This document shows, one piece after another, positions 43,824-51,979 of a stretch of 64,000 nucleotides of DNA. Made by a program: the position numbers and the translations under genes. The notes under the pieces are model-generated. The model was not told the DNA's origin. It saw only the letters and a list, made by a program, of their open reading frames with translations, and searched no databases. The stretch comes from Pricia mediterranea (GTDB lineage Bacteria > Bacteroidota > Bacteroidia > Flavobacteriales > Flavobacteriaceae). Each line of letters begins with the position of its first letter. Positions within the stretch are counted from its first letter, which is position 1. The stretch lies in contig NZ_JAVTTP010000001.1 of assembly GCF_032248455.1 (NCBI RefSeq), positions 3,284,501 through 3,348,500 of the forward strand, written 5' to 3'.

Positions 43824-45236
43824 ATGAAACAACTCTTTACCATGATTGCGCTGGGCATAATGTGCTACGCTCCGGCCCAACAGATATCCCTAAGAAAGGG
43901 TACGGTTGTAGATTCCCTTCCCGTTTCCGTAAGCGATACGATTTCAGAGACCTTTTCGTTGTACCTTCCCAAAAAATTCGAGGTATCCTCCGTCTGGCCC
44001 GTTCTCTTTGTCTTCGATATGCAAGGCCGGGGGCAGCAAGCCCTGAAAATGGCGGCCTCAGCCGCGGAAGAGCAGGGCTACATCTTGGCGGCCTCCGATC
44101 ACTTGCGCGATACGCTGCCGATTTCCGATAATATTTTGATTGCGAACCGAATGATCAATGCGGTGGTCGGCTTTCTTCCCATCCATAAAGACCGGATCTA
44201 TGTCGGTGGCTTTGCAGGAGGCGGCCGTTTCTCAACGCTTGTGCCATCCTTTATCAAAGGGGTTCAGGGTGTTTTGGTCAGCGGTGCGACGGTAGCGAAC
44301 ACGGACCTGCTGGCGTCAAAAAATCCCTTTCACCTGATCGGTATCGTCGGCAATGCGGATTACAATTATCCCGAAATGATGGAGATGGAAGAACTGCTGA
44401 ACCGCATGAAATTTCCGAATCAATTGCTACTGTTCGAAGGGGGACATCAATGGCCCGAAACCGAAGTGCTGTCCAATGCCTTGGAAATCTTCACTTTATC
44501 CGCCATGGCCAAGGGGCGCATCCCCAGAGACGAGGCCTTTATCAGGGCCAAATATGATGAAGACCTGACCCAGGCCAATATATGGTTCACCGCCAACAAG
44601 CCCTTATTGGCCAATAACCGGCTTGACGAAATGCTGGAAATCTACGCTCCATTTTATGATACCGATGCGATTAGAGACAGTCAAAAGACCTTAAAAAAAA
44701 GCAAGATTTTTAAGACCCGCAACCGCCATCAGAACGATTTATTGTTCCAGGAGCGTCTGATTAAAGAAGACTATGTGTACTATCTCGAGGAAGACATCCT
44801 GACCTATAACTATAACAACCTTGGATGGTGGAAGTACCAAATGGAAGAATTGGAGAAATTCAATTCAAGCAAGGACGAATTGCGGCAATTAACGGGAAAG
44901 CGTTTGGAGGGATATATCAACGCCCTGGTCGCCGATAATATTGACATCGTAAAAGCGGGGGATCCGGTGGATGAAGAGGCCCTAAATTTTCTGTGGATGT
45001 TGAACACCGTAATCGATCCCAGGGATTATGGGAGCTATCTTAAGATCATTTCGTACAACGCCAAGGTCAACGACAATGGTACGGCCCTTTTTTATTTGGA
45101 AGAACTTCTTAAAAACGGATATGCCGACAAGGACGAACTCTACGCGCTGGAAGATACCGCCCTGTTGCGGCTGACCCCAGAATTTAATGATATCGTGGGG
45201 AAGTATTTGAAGGAAGCACGCTATGATTGGGATTAG
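43824..45236 (+). CDS. Exported alpha/beta-hydrolase-fold protein lacking the nucleophile serine
   Basis: A 470-residue protein with a signal peptide (MKQLFTMIALGIMCYAPAQ). Residues 20-230 have the fold of PHB-depolymerase/esterase-like proteins: VWPVLFVFDMQGRG, then the nucleophile elbow in VGGFAGGGRFSTLVP, where family members usually read GFSGG. Ala therefore stands in place of Ser. IGIVGNADYNY and FEGGHQWPETEVL hold the expected Asp and His positions. The C-terminal half is helical and could be TPR-like. The protein is probably not an ordinary esterase; it may bind a ligand. Confidence 0.75.
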   Translation: MKQLFTMIALGIMCYAPAQQISLRKGTVVDSLPVSVSDTISETFSLYLPKKFEVSSVWPVLFVFDMQGRGQQALKMAASAAEEQGYILAASDHLRDTLPISDNILIANRMINAVVGFLPIHKDRIYVGGFAGGGRFSTLVPSFIKGVQGVLVSGATVANTDLLASKNPFHLIGIVGNADYNYPEMMEMEELLNRMKFPNQLLLFEGGHQWPETEVLSNALEIFTLSAMAKGRIPRDEAFIRAKYDEDLTQANIWFTANKPLLANNRLDEMLEIYAPFYDTDAIRDSQKTLKKSKIFKTRNRHQNDLLFQERLIKEDYVYYLEEDILTYNYNNLGWWKYQMEELEKFNSSKDELRQLTGKRLEGYINALVADNIDIVKAGDPVDEEALNFLWMLNTVIDPRDYGSYLKIISYNAKVNDNGTALFYLEELLKNGYADKDELYALEDTALLRLTPEFNDIVGKYLKEARYDWD

Positions 45237-45352
45237 GGCCAACTTGTTCATATCTTTCCAAGTTAAATCGTGGCTGCCCCGCACGGGTGTCGTCGGTCAC
45301 CTCCGAATAAATCTATCAAAGTTGGGAGGTACCGCATAAACAAAAATTAAAA

Positions 45353-46009
45353 ATGATGAAGTCAGTTATAGGGATGCTTGTGATAACGACCTTGTTATTC
45401 ACCGCCTGCAAAGAGAATAAAAAGTATCACGATACGGCCAAGCAAGAAGCTCCGACCGCTTCGAGCGATGCCGTGGCCGACATCCTCGAATTCCAAAAAG
45501 AACTCAACGATGAGTTCAAGGATCCCGAGACCTCGCCCTTGCCCGACCGCTACCGAATGGATTTCGAAACCTTGGATTTTTTTGCGCCCGATACCACCTA
45601 TGTGGTGCTCGCCAAATTGGTGCGCACCCCGGAAGCCCTGCCCTTTATGATGCCGACCACCACCGGCAGAAAATCGGAGGAAGCCGTTTTTGGCATCGCC
45701 CATTTCACCCTCAACGGCGAAAAGCGACAATTGGAAATCTACCAGAACCAAGAACTGATGGAGCAGGAAGAATACCGCGACTATCTCTTTTTGCCGTTTA
45801 CCGATAAGACCAACGGAGAGGAAACCTATAGCGGCGGACGCTATATCGATCTGGAGATTCCCGATGGCGACAGTATCCAAATCGATTTTAATACAGCCTA
45901 CAACCCCTATTGCGCCTATAATCCCAAGTATTCCTGCCCTATCGTACCCGATGTTAACGCATTGGATACCGAGGTGCGGGCCGGCGTTCGAGCCTTTGAT
46001 CCAAAATAA
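45353..46009 (+). CDS. DUF1684 lipoprotein
   Basis: A 218-residue lipoprotein (LLFTAC, Cys19). The DUF1684 signature is complete: FQKELNDEFKDPETSPLP near the start, LFLPFTDKTNGEETYSGGRY, IQIDFNTAYNPYCAYNPKYSC and LDTEVRAGVRAF. The family is widespread but has no confirmed function. The start may be the first or second of two adjacent ATG codons. It lies 116 bases after the hydrolase-fold gene, in the same direction. Confidence 0.9.
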   Translation: MMKSVIGMLVITTLLFTACKENKKYHDTAKQEAPTASSDAVADILEFQKELNDEFKDPETSPLPDRYRMDFETLDFFAPDTTYVVLAKLVRTPEALPFMMPTTTGRKSEEAVFGIAHFTLNGEKRQLEIYQNQELMEQEEYRDYLFLPFTDKTNGEETYSGGRYIDLEIPDGDSIQIDFNTAYNPYCAYNPKYSCPIVPDVNALDTEVRAGVRAFDPK

Positions 46010-46075
46010 AAACGACTCTTCCGGTATAAAACAGCAAAAAGATCCGCTTCGAAGATCCCGGCACACCGCTGCATA

Positions 46076-47128
46076 TTAGAAGGAGTAAATTGCAGCTAGC
46101 AAAATACTCGACAAGCTTTTAGAAGGGTCTGCCCCATGGTCTAAAAAAGGGGTGTCGTTATGCCAGGAATCCAACCTTATTTCCGGTTTCACTATAAAAT
46201 TATCGATGGTATAGCTTCCGGTCAAGGTTGCTGCGAAGACGCTGGGATCATCGCTATCGCCATTGACATGGGTCGAGAAATACTCTCCCCTAAGCCCGAT
46301 CGCGAAGTGTTCTGAGGCGGTAAACTGCGGATAAAGTGCAGCTCCCGTAAAGCTGTCGCCATCATTATTTTCGTAGGCTGCATTGAGTCCCAAATACAGG
46401 CGGTCAGAGAGGTCGAACCCCCCGGTATAATCGAGCTCGAACCCCAAGCCTTCACCACCGTCATAGTAAAAATTCAGGAATTGGTCTGAATAGCCTACCT
46501 GTGCCCCGACGGAATACGCTCCGCCCAAATTAGTATCCGTGTCGGTTACGTTCATTATGGCGATCATCAGGCTTAGATCGCTTGAAAAGGCAAAGTCGGC
46601 TTTAAGGCCGACGTGCGAAAACGGACCGTTGGAGAATAAGTACGAGGTACTGTAATTGAAATTCCCTTCGGGTGCGATTACTTCATAGCCCAAATAGGTG
46701 TTGAAACGGCCAAGGGTCAGCCGGGTATTTTCCGATACATTGACGAAAACATACAGTTGGTTGAGATTGTTGCCCGCCACCGCGTCATCTCCACGCGGAC
46801 CAAATACGACGTCGGCGACGGCACCCACACGTTGGTTCTCATAAGTAAACAATAGATTTGCCATACCAAGGGCAAATCCCGTCTGATCGGCGAAAGAAGT
46901 GGCAGGTGCGGGAACGGGACTCACGACATTCCCTTCCACATCGGTCTCGGATCTGTCCGTAGTACTTAGATTCGTTCTGTAATAAGCATCCACGGATCCA
47001 CTAAATGAAAATTTTGGTTTCGTTTCGTTGTCCTCTGTACTTTGGGCAAAAAGTGGGGCGGTCGAAAAAAGGATTAATCCCAATAAAAAGAGATTTTTTA
47101 CGTAATTTGTACGTGTAATTACTTTCAT
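46076..47128 (-). CDS. Outer-membrane beta-barrel porin of the P-II/Amt unit
   Basis: A 350-residue outer-membrane protein. The signal peptide ends APLFAQ. The mature part begins FSFSGSVDAYYRTNLST and consists of alternating beta strands, ending with ILLAAIYSF, whose terminal phenylalanine is the normal BAM signal. It belongs to the bbp2/OmpL-like porin type (GRFNTYLGYEVIAPEGNFNY is characteristic). It follows amt on the same strand after 117 bases, with two palindromic structures in the gap, and is probably an entry port for small nitrogen compounds, which is inference. Confidence 0.85.
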   Translation of the reverse strand: MKVITRTNYVKNLFLLGLILFSTAPLFAQSTEDNETKPKFSFSGSVDAYYRTNLSTTDRSETDVEGNVVSPVPAPATSFADQTGFALGMANLLFTYENQRVGAVADVVFGPRGDDAVAGNNLNQLYVFVNVSENTRLTLGRFNTYLGYEVIAPEGNFNYSTSYLFSNGPFSHVGLKADFAFSSDLSLMIAIMNVTDTDTNLGGAYSVGAQVGYSDQFLNFYYDGGEGLGFELDYTGGFDLSDRLYLGLNAAYENNDGDSFTGAALYPQFTASEHFAIGLRGEYFSTHVNGDSDDPSVFAATLTGSYTIDNFIVKPEIRLDSWHNDTPFLDHGADPSKSLSSILLAAIYSF

Positions 47129-47145
47129 AGATTTTGATTTTAATT

Positions 47146-47163
47146 GTCCACCGATCGGTGGAC
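47146..47163. promoter_or_regulatory. Perfect 18-base palindrome before the porin gene
   Basis: GTCCACCGATCGGTGGAC is identical to its own reverse complement, with no central spacer. It ends 17 bases before the porin ATG (47128). A loopless palindrome fits a protein-binding operator better than an RNA hairpin. Confidence 0.6.
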
Positions 47164-47202
47164 GGTTGTTTTCTACGTGATCGAAATTCGAAAGTGTTAT
47201 AG

Positions 47203-47230
47203 AGCGGGGCGTTCTGCAAAACGTCCCGCT
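47203..47230. promoter_or_regulatory. Stem-loop between amt and the porin gene
   Basis: AGCGGGGCGTT (47203-47213) pairs with AACGTCCCGCT (47220-47230) around a 6-base loop, with one G-T wobble. No T run follows on either strand. It may slow read-through or protect the amt mRNA end. Confidence 0.5.
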
Positions 47231-47245
47231 TGCTATTTGTTAGGG

Positions 47246-48478
47246 TTATTCATTTATAAAGTCGGGATAGGCATCCATGCCGTGCTCGTGTATATCGAGT
47301 CCCTCTACCTCCTCTTCCGCAGGCACCCTCAAGCCTATTGTGACCTTTAATCCACCTAGGATAAGGAAGGATGATACGAGGCAGAAACCACCAATGATGA
47401 GTATGCCGTTCAATTGTGCCAAAAATTGGGAACCACCTGCTAAAGAACCGAGAATGCCCACGGCCAAGGTGCCCCAGATACCACAAATGAGATGTACGGT
47501 AACAGCCCCAACTGGATCGTCTAGTTTTATCCTATCGATGAAAGAGACACCTAGTACGATAATTAGGCCGGCCAAAAACCCGATGACGATGGCTTCGTTG
47601 GGCGACATCAGATCAGCTCCGGCGGTAATGCCTACCAAGCCTCCCAAGATACCATTGAGGAACATGGTCAGGTCGAGATTTCTATACATAAGAAAATTCA
47701 AAAGTACAGCTCCGATTCCTCCAGCGGCCGCGGCCAGGCTTGTGTTGACCAAGACCAAGGAAGTCAATTCGGGATCCGCGGAGAGTACCGACCCGCCGTT
47801 GAACCCGAACCAGCCCAGCCATAATATCAGTACGCCGGCGGTCGCCATAGGGATGCTATGACCGGGAATAGCATTTGGCTTGCCGTTTTTCCCGAATTTC
47901 CCGATACGCGAACCGGTCAGAAAGATGGCCACCAAGGCGGCCCAGCCACCGACGGAGTGAACGACTGTCGAGCCCGCAAAGTCATAGAATCCCCATGAAT
48001 CCAAGAAGCCCCCGCCCCATTTCCAAGCTCCTACGATAGGGTAGACCAGGCCGATGTAGAAAATCACGAAAATCATAAAGGCGCTAATTTTTATCCGTTC
48101 CGCTACGGCGCCCGAGACAATCGTCGCAGCCGTAGCGGCGAACATTCCTTGAAATAGAAAGTCCGTCCACCAGGTATACCCACCATCGGCGTATTGGGGC
48201 GTCATCCCATTTTCAGGGGCTGATATCCCAAAGCCGCCAAAGTCTAAAATACCTGCCGAACCCTCTTCGAAACCCGGGTACATGAGATTAAATCCCCATG
48301 CATAGTATAAAAGTAATCCTGAGGTAATAATGAATATGTTCTTAAACAAAATGTTGATTGTATTTTTTTGTCGGGTCAGCCCGATTTCCAAAAAGGCGAA
48401 TCCGGTATGCATGAAAAACACCAAAGCGGTGGCTATCATCATCCAAATATTGTTTGCTGTAAATAATCCTGTATCCAT
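47246..48478 (-). CDS. amt: Ammonium transporter
   Basis: A 410-residue inner-membrane channel with eleven membrane segments, conducting ammonium. The twin pore histidines are in STVVHSVGGWAAL and in AVTVHLICGIWG. The family opening NNIWMMIATALVFFMHTGFAFLE-type helix (in parts: ALVFFMHTGFAFLEIG) and SVLSADPEL are also visible. The protein lacks a cleaved signal. The P-II gene stands immediately before it; P-II proteins usually plug Amt when the cell is nitrogen-rich. The usual order glnK-amt is kept here. Confidence 0.96.
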   Translation of the reverse strand: MDTGLFTANNIWMMIATALVFFMHTGFAFLEIGLTRQKNTINILFKNIFIITSGLLLYYAWGFNLMYPGFEEGSAGILDFGGFGISAPENGMTPQYADGGYTWWTDFLFQGMFAATAATIVSGAVAERIKISAFMIFVIFYIGLVYPIVGAWKWGGGFLDSWGFYDFAGSTVVHSVGGWAALVAIFLTGSRIGKFGKNGKPNAIPGHSIPMATAGVLILWLGWFGFNGGSVLSADPELTSLVLVNTSLAAAAGGIGAVLLNFLMYRNLDLTMFLNGILGGLVGITAGADLMSPNEAIVIGFLAGLIIVLGVSFIDRIKLDDPVGAVTVHLICGIWGTLAVGILGSLAGGSQFLAQLNGILIIGGFCLVSSFLILGGLKVTIGLRVPAEEEVEGLDIHEHGMDAYPDFINE

Positions 48479-48554
48479 TTTCTAAAATTTAGTAGGTTGG
48501 TGTTTGTGTTAAATGAACTTCGTTTGAACTGGCTATTAGGTTCTCAGCGGAATT

Positions 48555-48893
48555 TTAGTTGATCCCTGATCGACCGGTTTCCTTGGTGCGTATTCTGTAC
48601 GCCTCAAGCACTTCGGACACGAATATTTTGCCGTCGCCTACATTGCCGGTATAGGCAACTTCCAAAATGGTATCGACGGTTCTTTGTAGGAAGTCGTCAG
48701 ATACTACTATAGATAGATAACGTCTTTGAATGTCACTCGTACTATAAGAAATACCTCTGTAAACATGCCCTTGTTTTTCGTTGCCCACTCCGGTTACATC
48801 CCAGTAACTGAAGAAGTTTACCTCTATTCGATGCAGCGCCTTTTTAACCTCATCAAACTTGGATTTCCTAATAATTGCCTCGACTTTTTTCAT
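48555..48893 (-). CDS. P-II family nitrogen regulator
   Basis: A 112-residue signalling protein that binds ATP/ADP and 2-oxoglutarate and controls Amt by contact. Family marks are MKKVEAIIRKSKFDEVKKAL, the T-loop GNEKQGHVYRGISYS and VAYTGNVGDGKIFV with EAYRIRTKETG at the C-terminal end. The T-loop is one residue shorter than in E. coli GlnB, so the tyrosine at the uridylylation position is Tyr50. The following IRR pattern (DIQRRYLSIVV) differs from the usual KVKIEIVV. It is the first gene of the P-II, amt, porin set. Confidence 0.92.
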   Translation of the reverse strand: MKKVEAIIRKSKFDEVKKALHRIEVNFFSYWDVTGVGNEKQGHVYRGISYSTSDIQRRYLSIVVSDDFLQRTVDTILEVAYTGNVGDGKIFVSEVLEAYRIRTKETGRSGIN

Positions 48894-48917
48894 ATTTTTA
48901 GATTATGTTAACAAGAC

Positions 48918-48925
48918 CAAATGTA
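48918..48925 (-). promoter_or_regulatory. Bacteroidota -7 box before the P-II gene
   Basis: Minus-strand TACATTTG matches TAnnTTTG, giving a leader of about 18 bases. About 20-35 bases further upstream lies the dyad CCCTG-N5-CAGGG (48944-48958). Confidence 0.5.
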
Positions 48926-48943
48926 AAAGAAAAACTTTTTAAT

Positions 48944-48958
48944 CCCTGTGATTCAGGG
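48944..48958. promoter_or_regulatory. Dyad CCCTG-N5-CAGGG upstream of the P-II promoter
   Basis: The perfect 5-base arms lie about 19 to 33 bases upstream of the -7 box, where a -33 element or an activator site would be. It is a candidate operator for nitrogen control of the P-II/Amt/porin genes. Confidence 0.45.
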
Positions 48959-49244
48959 GGTTTCGAGGTCATTTTTATGCATGGAGTAAATTTGCCCCTA
49001 TGATTTTAGGGGTATAGTTTTTTTGGCAGACCGTAATTATCATATTAATTATTCCATTTTTTGGAAATTGAGGAAATTGAGGAAATTGAGGAAATTGAGG
49101 ATTCTGAGGAATTTGAGGAATTTGAGAATTGGCGGAAGCTGCAAGTTTAGAGGAGGGATGTGTGGCAAAGGGGAGTGAGGCGAACCCAGTTTGCTTATAA
49201 ATAATATTTTGAATATTGAGCCGCGGTCGTACGGTACGTTTATT
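48959..49244. other. Spacer between the P-II gene and fluC
   Basis: AT-rich DNA followed by a nine-base tandem repeat (49063-49125) and then about 120 bases of G-rich sequence. No coding frame is visible. Confidence 0.55.
49063..49125. repeat. Seven tandem copies of a nine-base unit
   Basis: Four perfect GGAAATTGA units are followed by GGATTCTGA and two GGAATTTGA. The region can be read as alternating purine and T blocks. Confidence 0.9.
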
Positions 49245-49616
49245 TCAGAACAATTTCGCCAGCCAAAGTCCGCCTGCCACAGCCGCGATGCCGACCACGA
49301 TACTGGCGATTAAGTAGAATGAAAAGTGGAAAAGCTCGCCCGCTGTTAGCAGAGCGTGTTTTTCGAACGCGAAAGTGGAAAATGTGGTGAAGCCCCCGCA
49401 GAACCCGGCGGCCAGAAGCAAGGTTTGATTCTCGGAGAGATACTGGCCTTTGACGGAGAATCCCAATATGAGGCCGATGAGCAGTGAACCTAGAACATTC
49501 ACTATAAAAGTGCCGAGGAAAAAATGGCTGAAATAGGTGTTGAAATGTCTTGCGATGAGGTGCCGCAACACACTACCTATTCCGCCACCGAGAAAAACGA
49601 GCAACCATTGTTTCAT
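49245..49616 (-). CDS. crcB: Fluoride efflux channel FluC (CrcB)
   Basis: A 123-residue inner-membrane protein with four helices. Signature parts are LGGGIGSVLRHLIARHF, GTFIVNVLGSLLIGL and GFCGGFTTFSTFAFE, including the phenylalanine box and the central Na+-binding glycine-threonine pattern. As an antiparallel dimer it lets toxic fluoride leave the cell. I see no fluoride-riboswitch-like leader in the 106 bases upstream. Confidence 0.93.
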   Translation of the reverse strand: MKQWLLVFLGGGIGSVLRHLIARHFNTYFSHFFLGTFIVNVLGSLLIGLILGFSVKGQYLSENQTLLLAAGFCGGFTTFSTFAFEKHALLTAGELFHFSFYLIASIVVGIAAVAGGLWLAKLF

Positions 49617-49722
49617 GGTTGCAAATTATAAAATAAAAACGGTACATTATCGATGTGGTCCGGATGGTTACACGGTCGCGGTCGTTCTCCGGCAGAGTAG
49701 CAGCGGATTTTAAATTAGTCTC

Positions 49723-49902
49723 TTAAACCGCTTTCTTAAATTTAGAAGAAGGGTTCCGCAACGGATAGACCTTGGAGGATCCCGATTGAGAGACCTTTCC
49801 GTCTATTTTTTTGCGGTTGTTTGAAATGCCCGAAAGACTGAATACCATAATGATGGCATTGGCTCCAATTAAGATAAGAAGTATGGTAAAAAAACTCAAC
49901 AT
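49723..49902 (-). CDS. Small membrane protein, 59 residues
   Basis: An uninterrupted frame from the ATG at 49902: a hydrophobic N-terminal helix (FFTILLILIGANAIIMVFSL, residues 4-23) followed by a polar, basic tail (NNRKKIDGKVSQ and PSSKFKKAV). This layout, a signal anchor with a positively charged cytoplasmic tail, looks like a real microprotein. A longer overlapping frame at 49742-49930 in another phase is not credible. I do not recognise a family. Confidence 0.55.
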   Translation of the reverse strand: MLSFFTILLILIGANAIIMVFSLSGISNNRKKIDGKVSQSGSSKVYPLRNPSSKFKKAV

Positions 49903-50012
49903 GTGTTTGCCCCTTTATAATGTAACGCAAAACTACGCCATTTGGTATGATATACGGAAAAAACTTTCATTTTGACGTCATAGAATGTAATTTTTTCCTC
50001 GAGCGATTTTCT

Positions 50013-50201
50013 TTAATATTTGAGCATGTACCTCAAAATGAAAAGAACAAGAACAAAAGCTATGAAGACGACGGCGACCCATCTTGCGCCTTTGTAGTTT
50101 TTAGCATGCAATTTTTTATCCTTTTTATAGGTAAAAATGATAAGGATGATAAATGCGATCGCAAAAAGTACGGCAAAAACAATTTGTCCGGTGCTGAACA
50201 T
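50013..50201 (-). CDS. Small two-helix membrane protein, 62 residues
   Basis: Two hydrophobic helices (IVFAVLFAIAFIILIIF and WVAVVFIAFVLVLFILRY) are joined by a lysine-rich turn, TYKKDKKLHAKNYKGAR. The ATG at 50201 is the only start. The gene follows ilvE by 33 bases on the same strand and may belong to that unit. The arrangement suggests an inner-membrane hairpin. The function is unknown. Confidence 0.7.
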   Translation of the reverse strand: MFSTGQIVFAVLFAIAFIILIIFTYKKDKKLHAKNYKGARWVAVVFIAFVLVLFILRYMLKY

Positions 50202-50234
50202 ACCAACTGGGGTTTTAAGGAAGAAGCATTGCTT

Positions 50235-51299
50235 TTAAATCCCGTACCGCCATCCGAAGGGATCTTCGGCACGGTTATACTGGATATCGACAATACGTTT
50301 TTTGAGACGGGAGGCATACGAATTTTCAAGCTCGGGCAAGTCGTAATCCTTTCCGCGATAACCAAAAGTGGCAATGGGTGATATTACCGCCGCCGTCCCG
50401 GCACCGAACATTTCTTTTAAGCTACCGTCTTGAGCCGCTTCGACTACCTCGCCGACGGTTATTTTACGTACTTCGGTCTTGATATTTTCGCGCTCTGAAA
50501 TTTGTAGGATACTCTTGCGGGTGATACCGTCCAAAATCCGGTCACTGGTGGGGGCGGTGACCAAGGTATCGCCAAGACGTACAAAAATGTTCATCGCTCC
50601 GGCTTCTTCGATGAATTCATGCTTATGGTCGTCGGTCCAAATAACCTGGTGGTATCCTTTTTTTGCGGCCAGTTGGGTGGGGTAGAACTGCCCCGCATAA
50701 TTTCCTCCTGCCTTCGCAAAACCGGTACCTCCGTCCGCCGAGCGTGAATATTTCTCTTCGATCAGCACCTTGACCTTTCCGGAAAAATAGGCGCCTGAGG
50801 GGGCGAGGCAAATCAAGAATTTGTACGCGTCGGCAGGCGAGGCGTGAAAACCCTTTCCCGAGGCAAACATAAACGGCCTGATGTAGAGGGCGCTTCCATC
50901 GGTACTGGGAATCCAGGCTTTCTCGAGCCCGATCAGGGTCTCGAGTCCCTCCATAAAATACGCTTGTGGAATTTCGGGCATGGCCATCCGCTCGGCGGAA
51001 ATATTGAACCGCCTGTGGTTATCGTGTGGTCGGAAGAGCCAGACTTGTTCGTCGGCATCCTTATACGCCTTCATTCCCTCGAAAATGGATTGTCCATAGT
51101 GGAAGATCTTAGCCGACGGATCTAAACTGATCGGACCATAGGGCATAATCTTGGGAGTTTCCCAGTTTCCGTTCTTATAGTCGCAGACCAGCATATGATC
51201 GGAAAATATACTGCCGAAGCTCAGATCGTCGAAATCGACCTGATCGATTTTGGAATGCTTGGTTTTTTCGATATTGATCTGTTGCGCTAGCGTCTCCAT
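50235..51299 (-). CDS. ilvE: Branched-chain amino acid aminotransferase
   Basis: A 354-residue PLP enzyme of fold type IV that transfers amino groups between glutamate and the keto acids of leucine, isoleucine and valine. Family signatures are FHYGQSIFEGMKAYK, RPFMFASG, GTGFAKAGGNYA with the PLP lysine Lys196, EEAGAMNIFV, and FGAGTAAVISPI. The start is the ATG at 51299 (METLAQQ). An open frame continues 53 codons upstream but has a non-conserved basic sequence and would run into the divergent gene. Confidence 0.96.
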   Translation of the reverse strand: METLAQQINIEKTKHSKIDQVDFDDLSFGSIFSDHMLVCDYKNGNWETPKIMPYGPISLDPSAKIFHYGQSIFEGMKAYKDADEQVWLFRPHDNHRRFNISAERMAMPEIPQAYFMEGLETLIGLEKAWIPSTDGSALYIRPFMFASGKGFHASPADAYKFLICLAPSGAYFSGKVKVLIEEKYSRSADGGTGFAKAGGNYAGQFYPTQLAAKKGYHQVIWTDDHKHEFIEEAGAMNIFVRLGDTLVTAPTSDRILDGITRKSILQISERENIKTEVRKITVGEVVEAAQDGSLKEMFGAGTAAVISPIATFGYRGKDYDLPELENSYASRLKKRIVDIQYNRAEDPFGWRYGI

Positions 51300-51405
51300 A
51301 CGTTTTTGTTTTAAAGGATTAAAATTACGCATTCTAAGCAATCCGCTCTTCTTTTTTCGTTCGAAAATGCCGATTTTTGTAGCAGAGCGGAAAGTTTTAT
51401 AGGAT

Positions 51406-51936
51406 ATGAATAAAATTAACATTTCAATTCTCTTTTTGATATTGGTTTTCGCCTGCAAGGACGGTCAGACTCCCGCGGAAGCTGTAAAGCAAACCACGTT
51501 AGAGGTCTCCGAGCGTCCTAAGACCGGGGTCGACTACCTCGCCTTTGGAGAACCTTTCGATGACGAGGCGGTTATTTCCCACACGGCGTTATCGGAAAAA
51601 TACGCCGGGATGGCCGTTGCTGACACTGTTCGAACCAAGTTCAGGGCCACCGTAACCGATGTCTGTAAGGCCAAAGGGTGCTGGATGAGGCTGCAATTAG
51701 GAGAAGGTCGGGAAGCGATGGTCAGGTTCAAGGACTACGGCTTTTTCGTGCCCAAGGATATCGAAGGCCGGGAAGTTGTTGTAAACGGACAGGCTTTTGT
51801 AACGCAGATGAGCGTTGAAGATCAAAAGCACTATGCAAGGGACGGCGGGCTGTCCGAGGCCGAAATCGCCAAAATCACCGGCCCTAAAAAGACCTTCGGA
51901 TTTGAGGCGGACGGAGTCTTATTGGCGAAAGAATAA
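51406..51936 (+). CDS. DUF4920 lipoprotein
   Basis: A 176-residue lipoprotein (LVFAC, Cys17). The DUF4920 domain covers about residues 45-170, with FRATVTDVCKAKGCWMRL, the paired cysteines of which may bind a metal, and VVVNGQAFVTQMSVEDQKHY. The family is small, periplasmic and uncharacterised. It is divergent from ilvE and 43 bases before mnmD, so the two could be cotranscribed. Confidence 0.87.
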   Translation: MNKINISILFLILVFACKDGQTPAEAVKQTTLEVSERPKTGVDYLAFGEPFDDEAVISHTALSEKYAGMAVADTVRTKFRATVTDVCKAKGCWMRLQLGEGREAMVRFKDYGFFVPKDIEGREVVVNGQAFVTQMSVEDQKHYARDGGLSEAEIAKITGPKKTFGFEADGVLLAKE

Positions 51937-51979
51937 CGCTATACTCTCATAACCCCATAAACTAATAAACTACGTAGTA

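Noticed and set aside
49742-49930. 62-codon minus-strand frame
   Set aside because: A different frame in the same place (49723-49902) has a clean membrane helix and basic tail; this one looks random.
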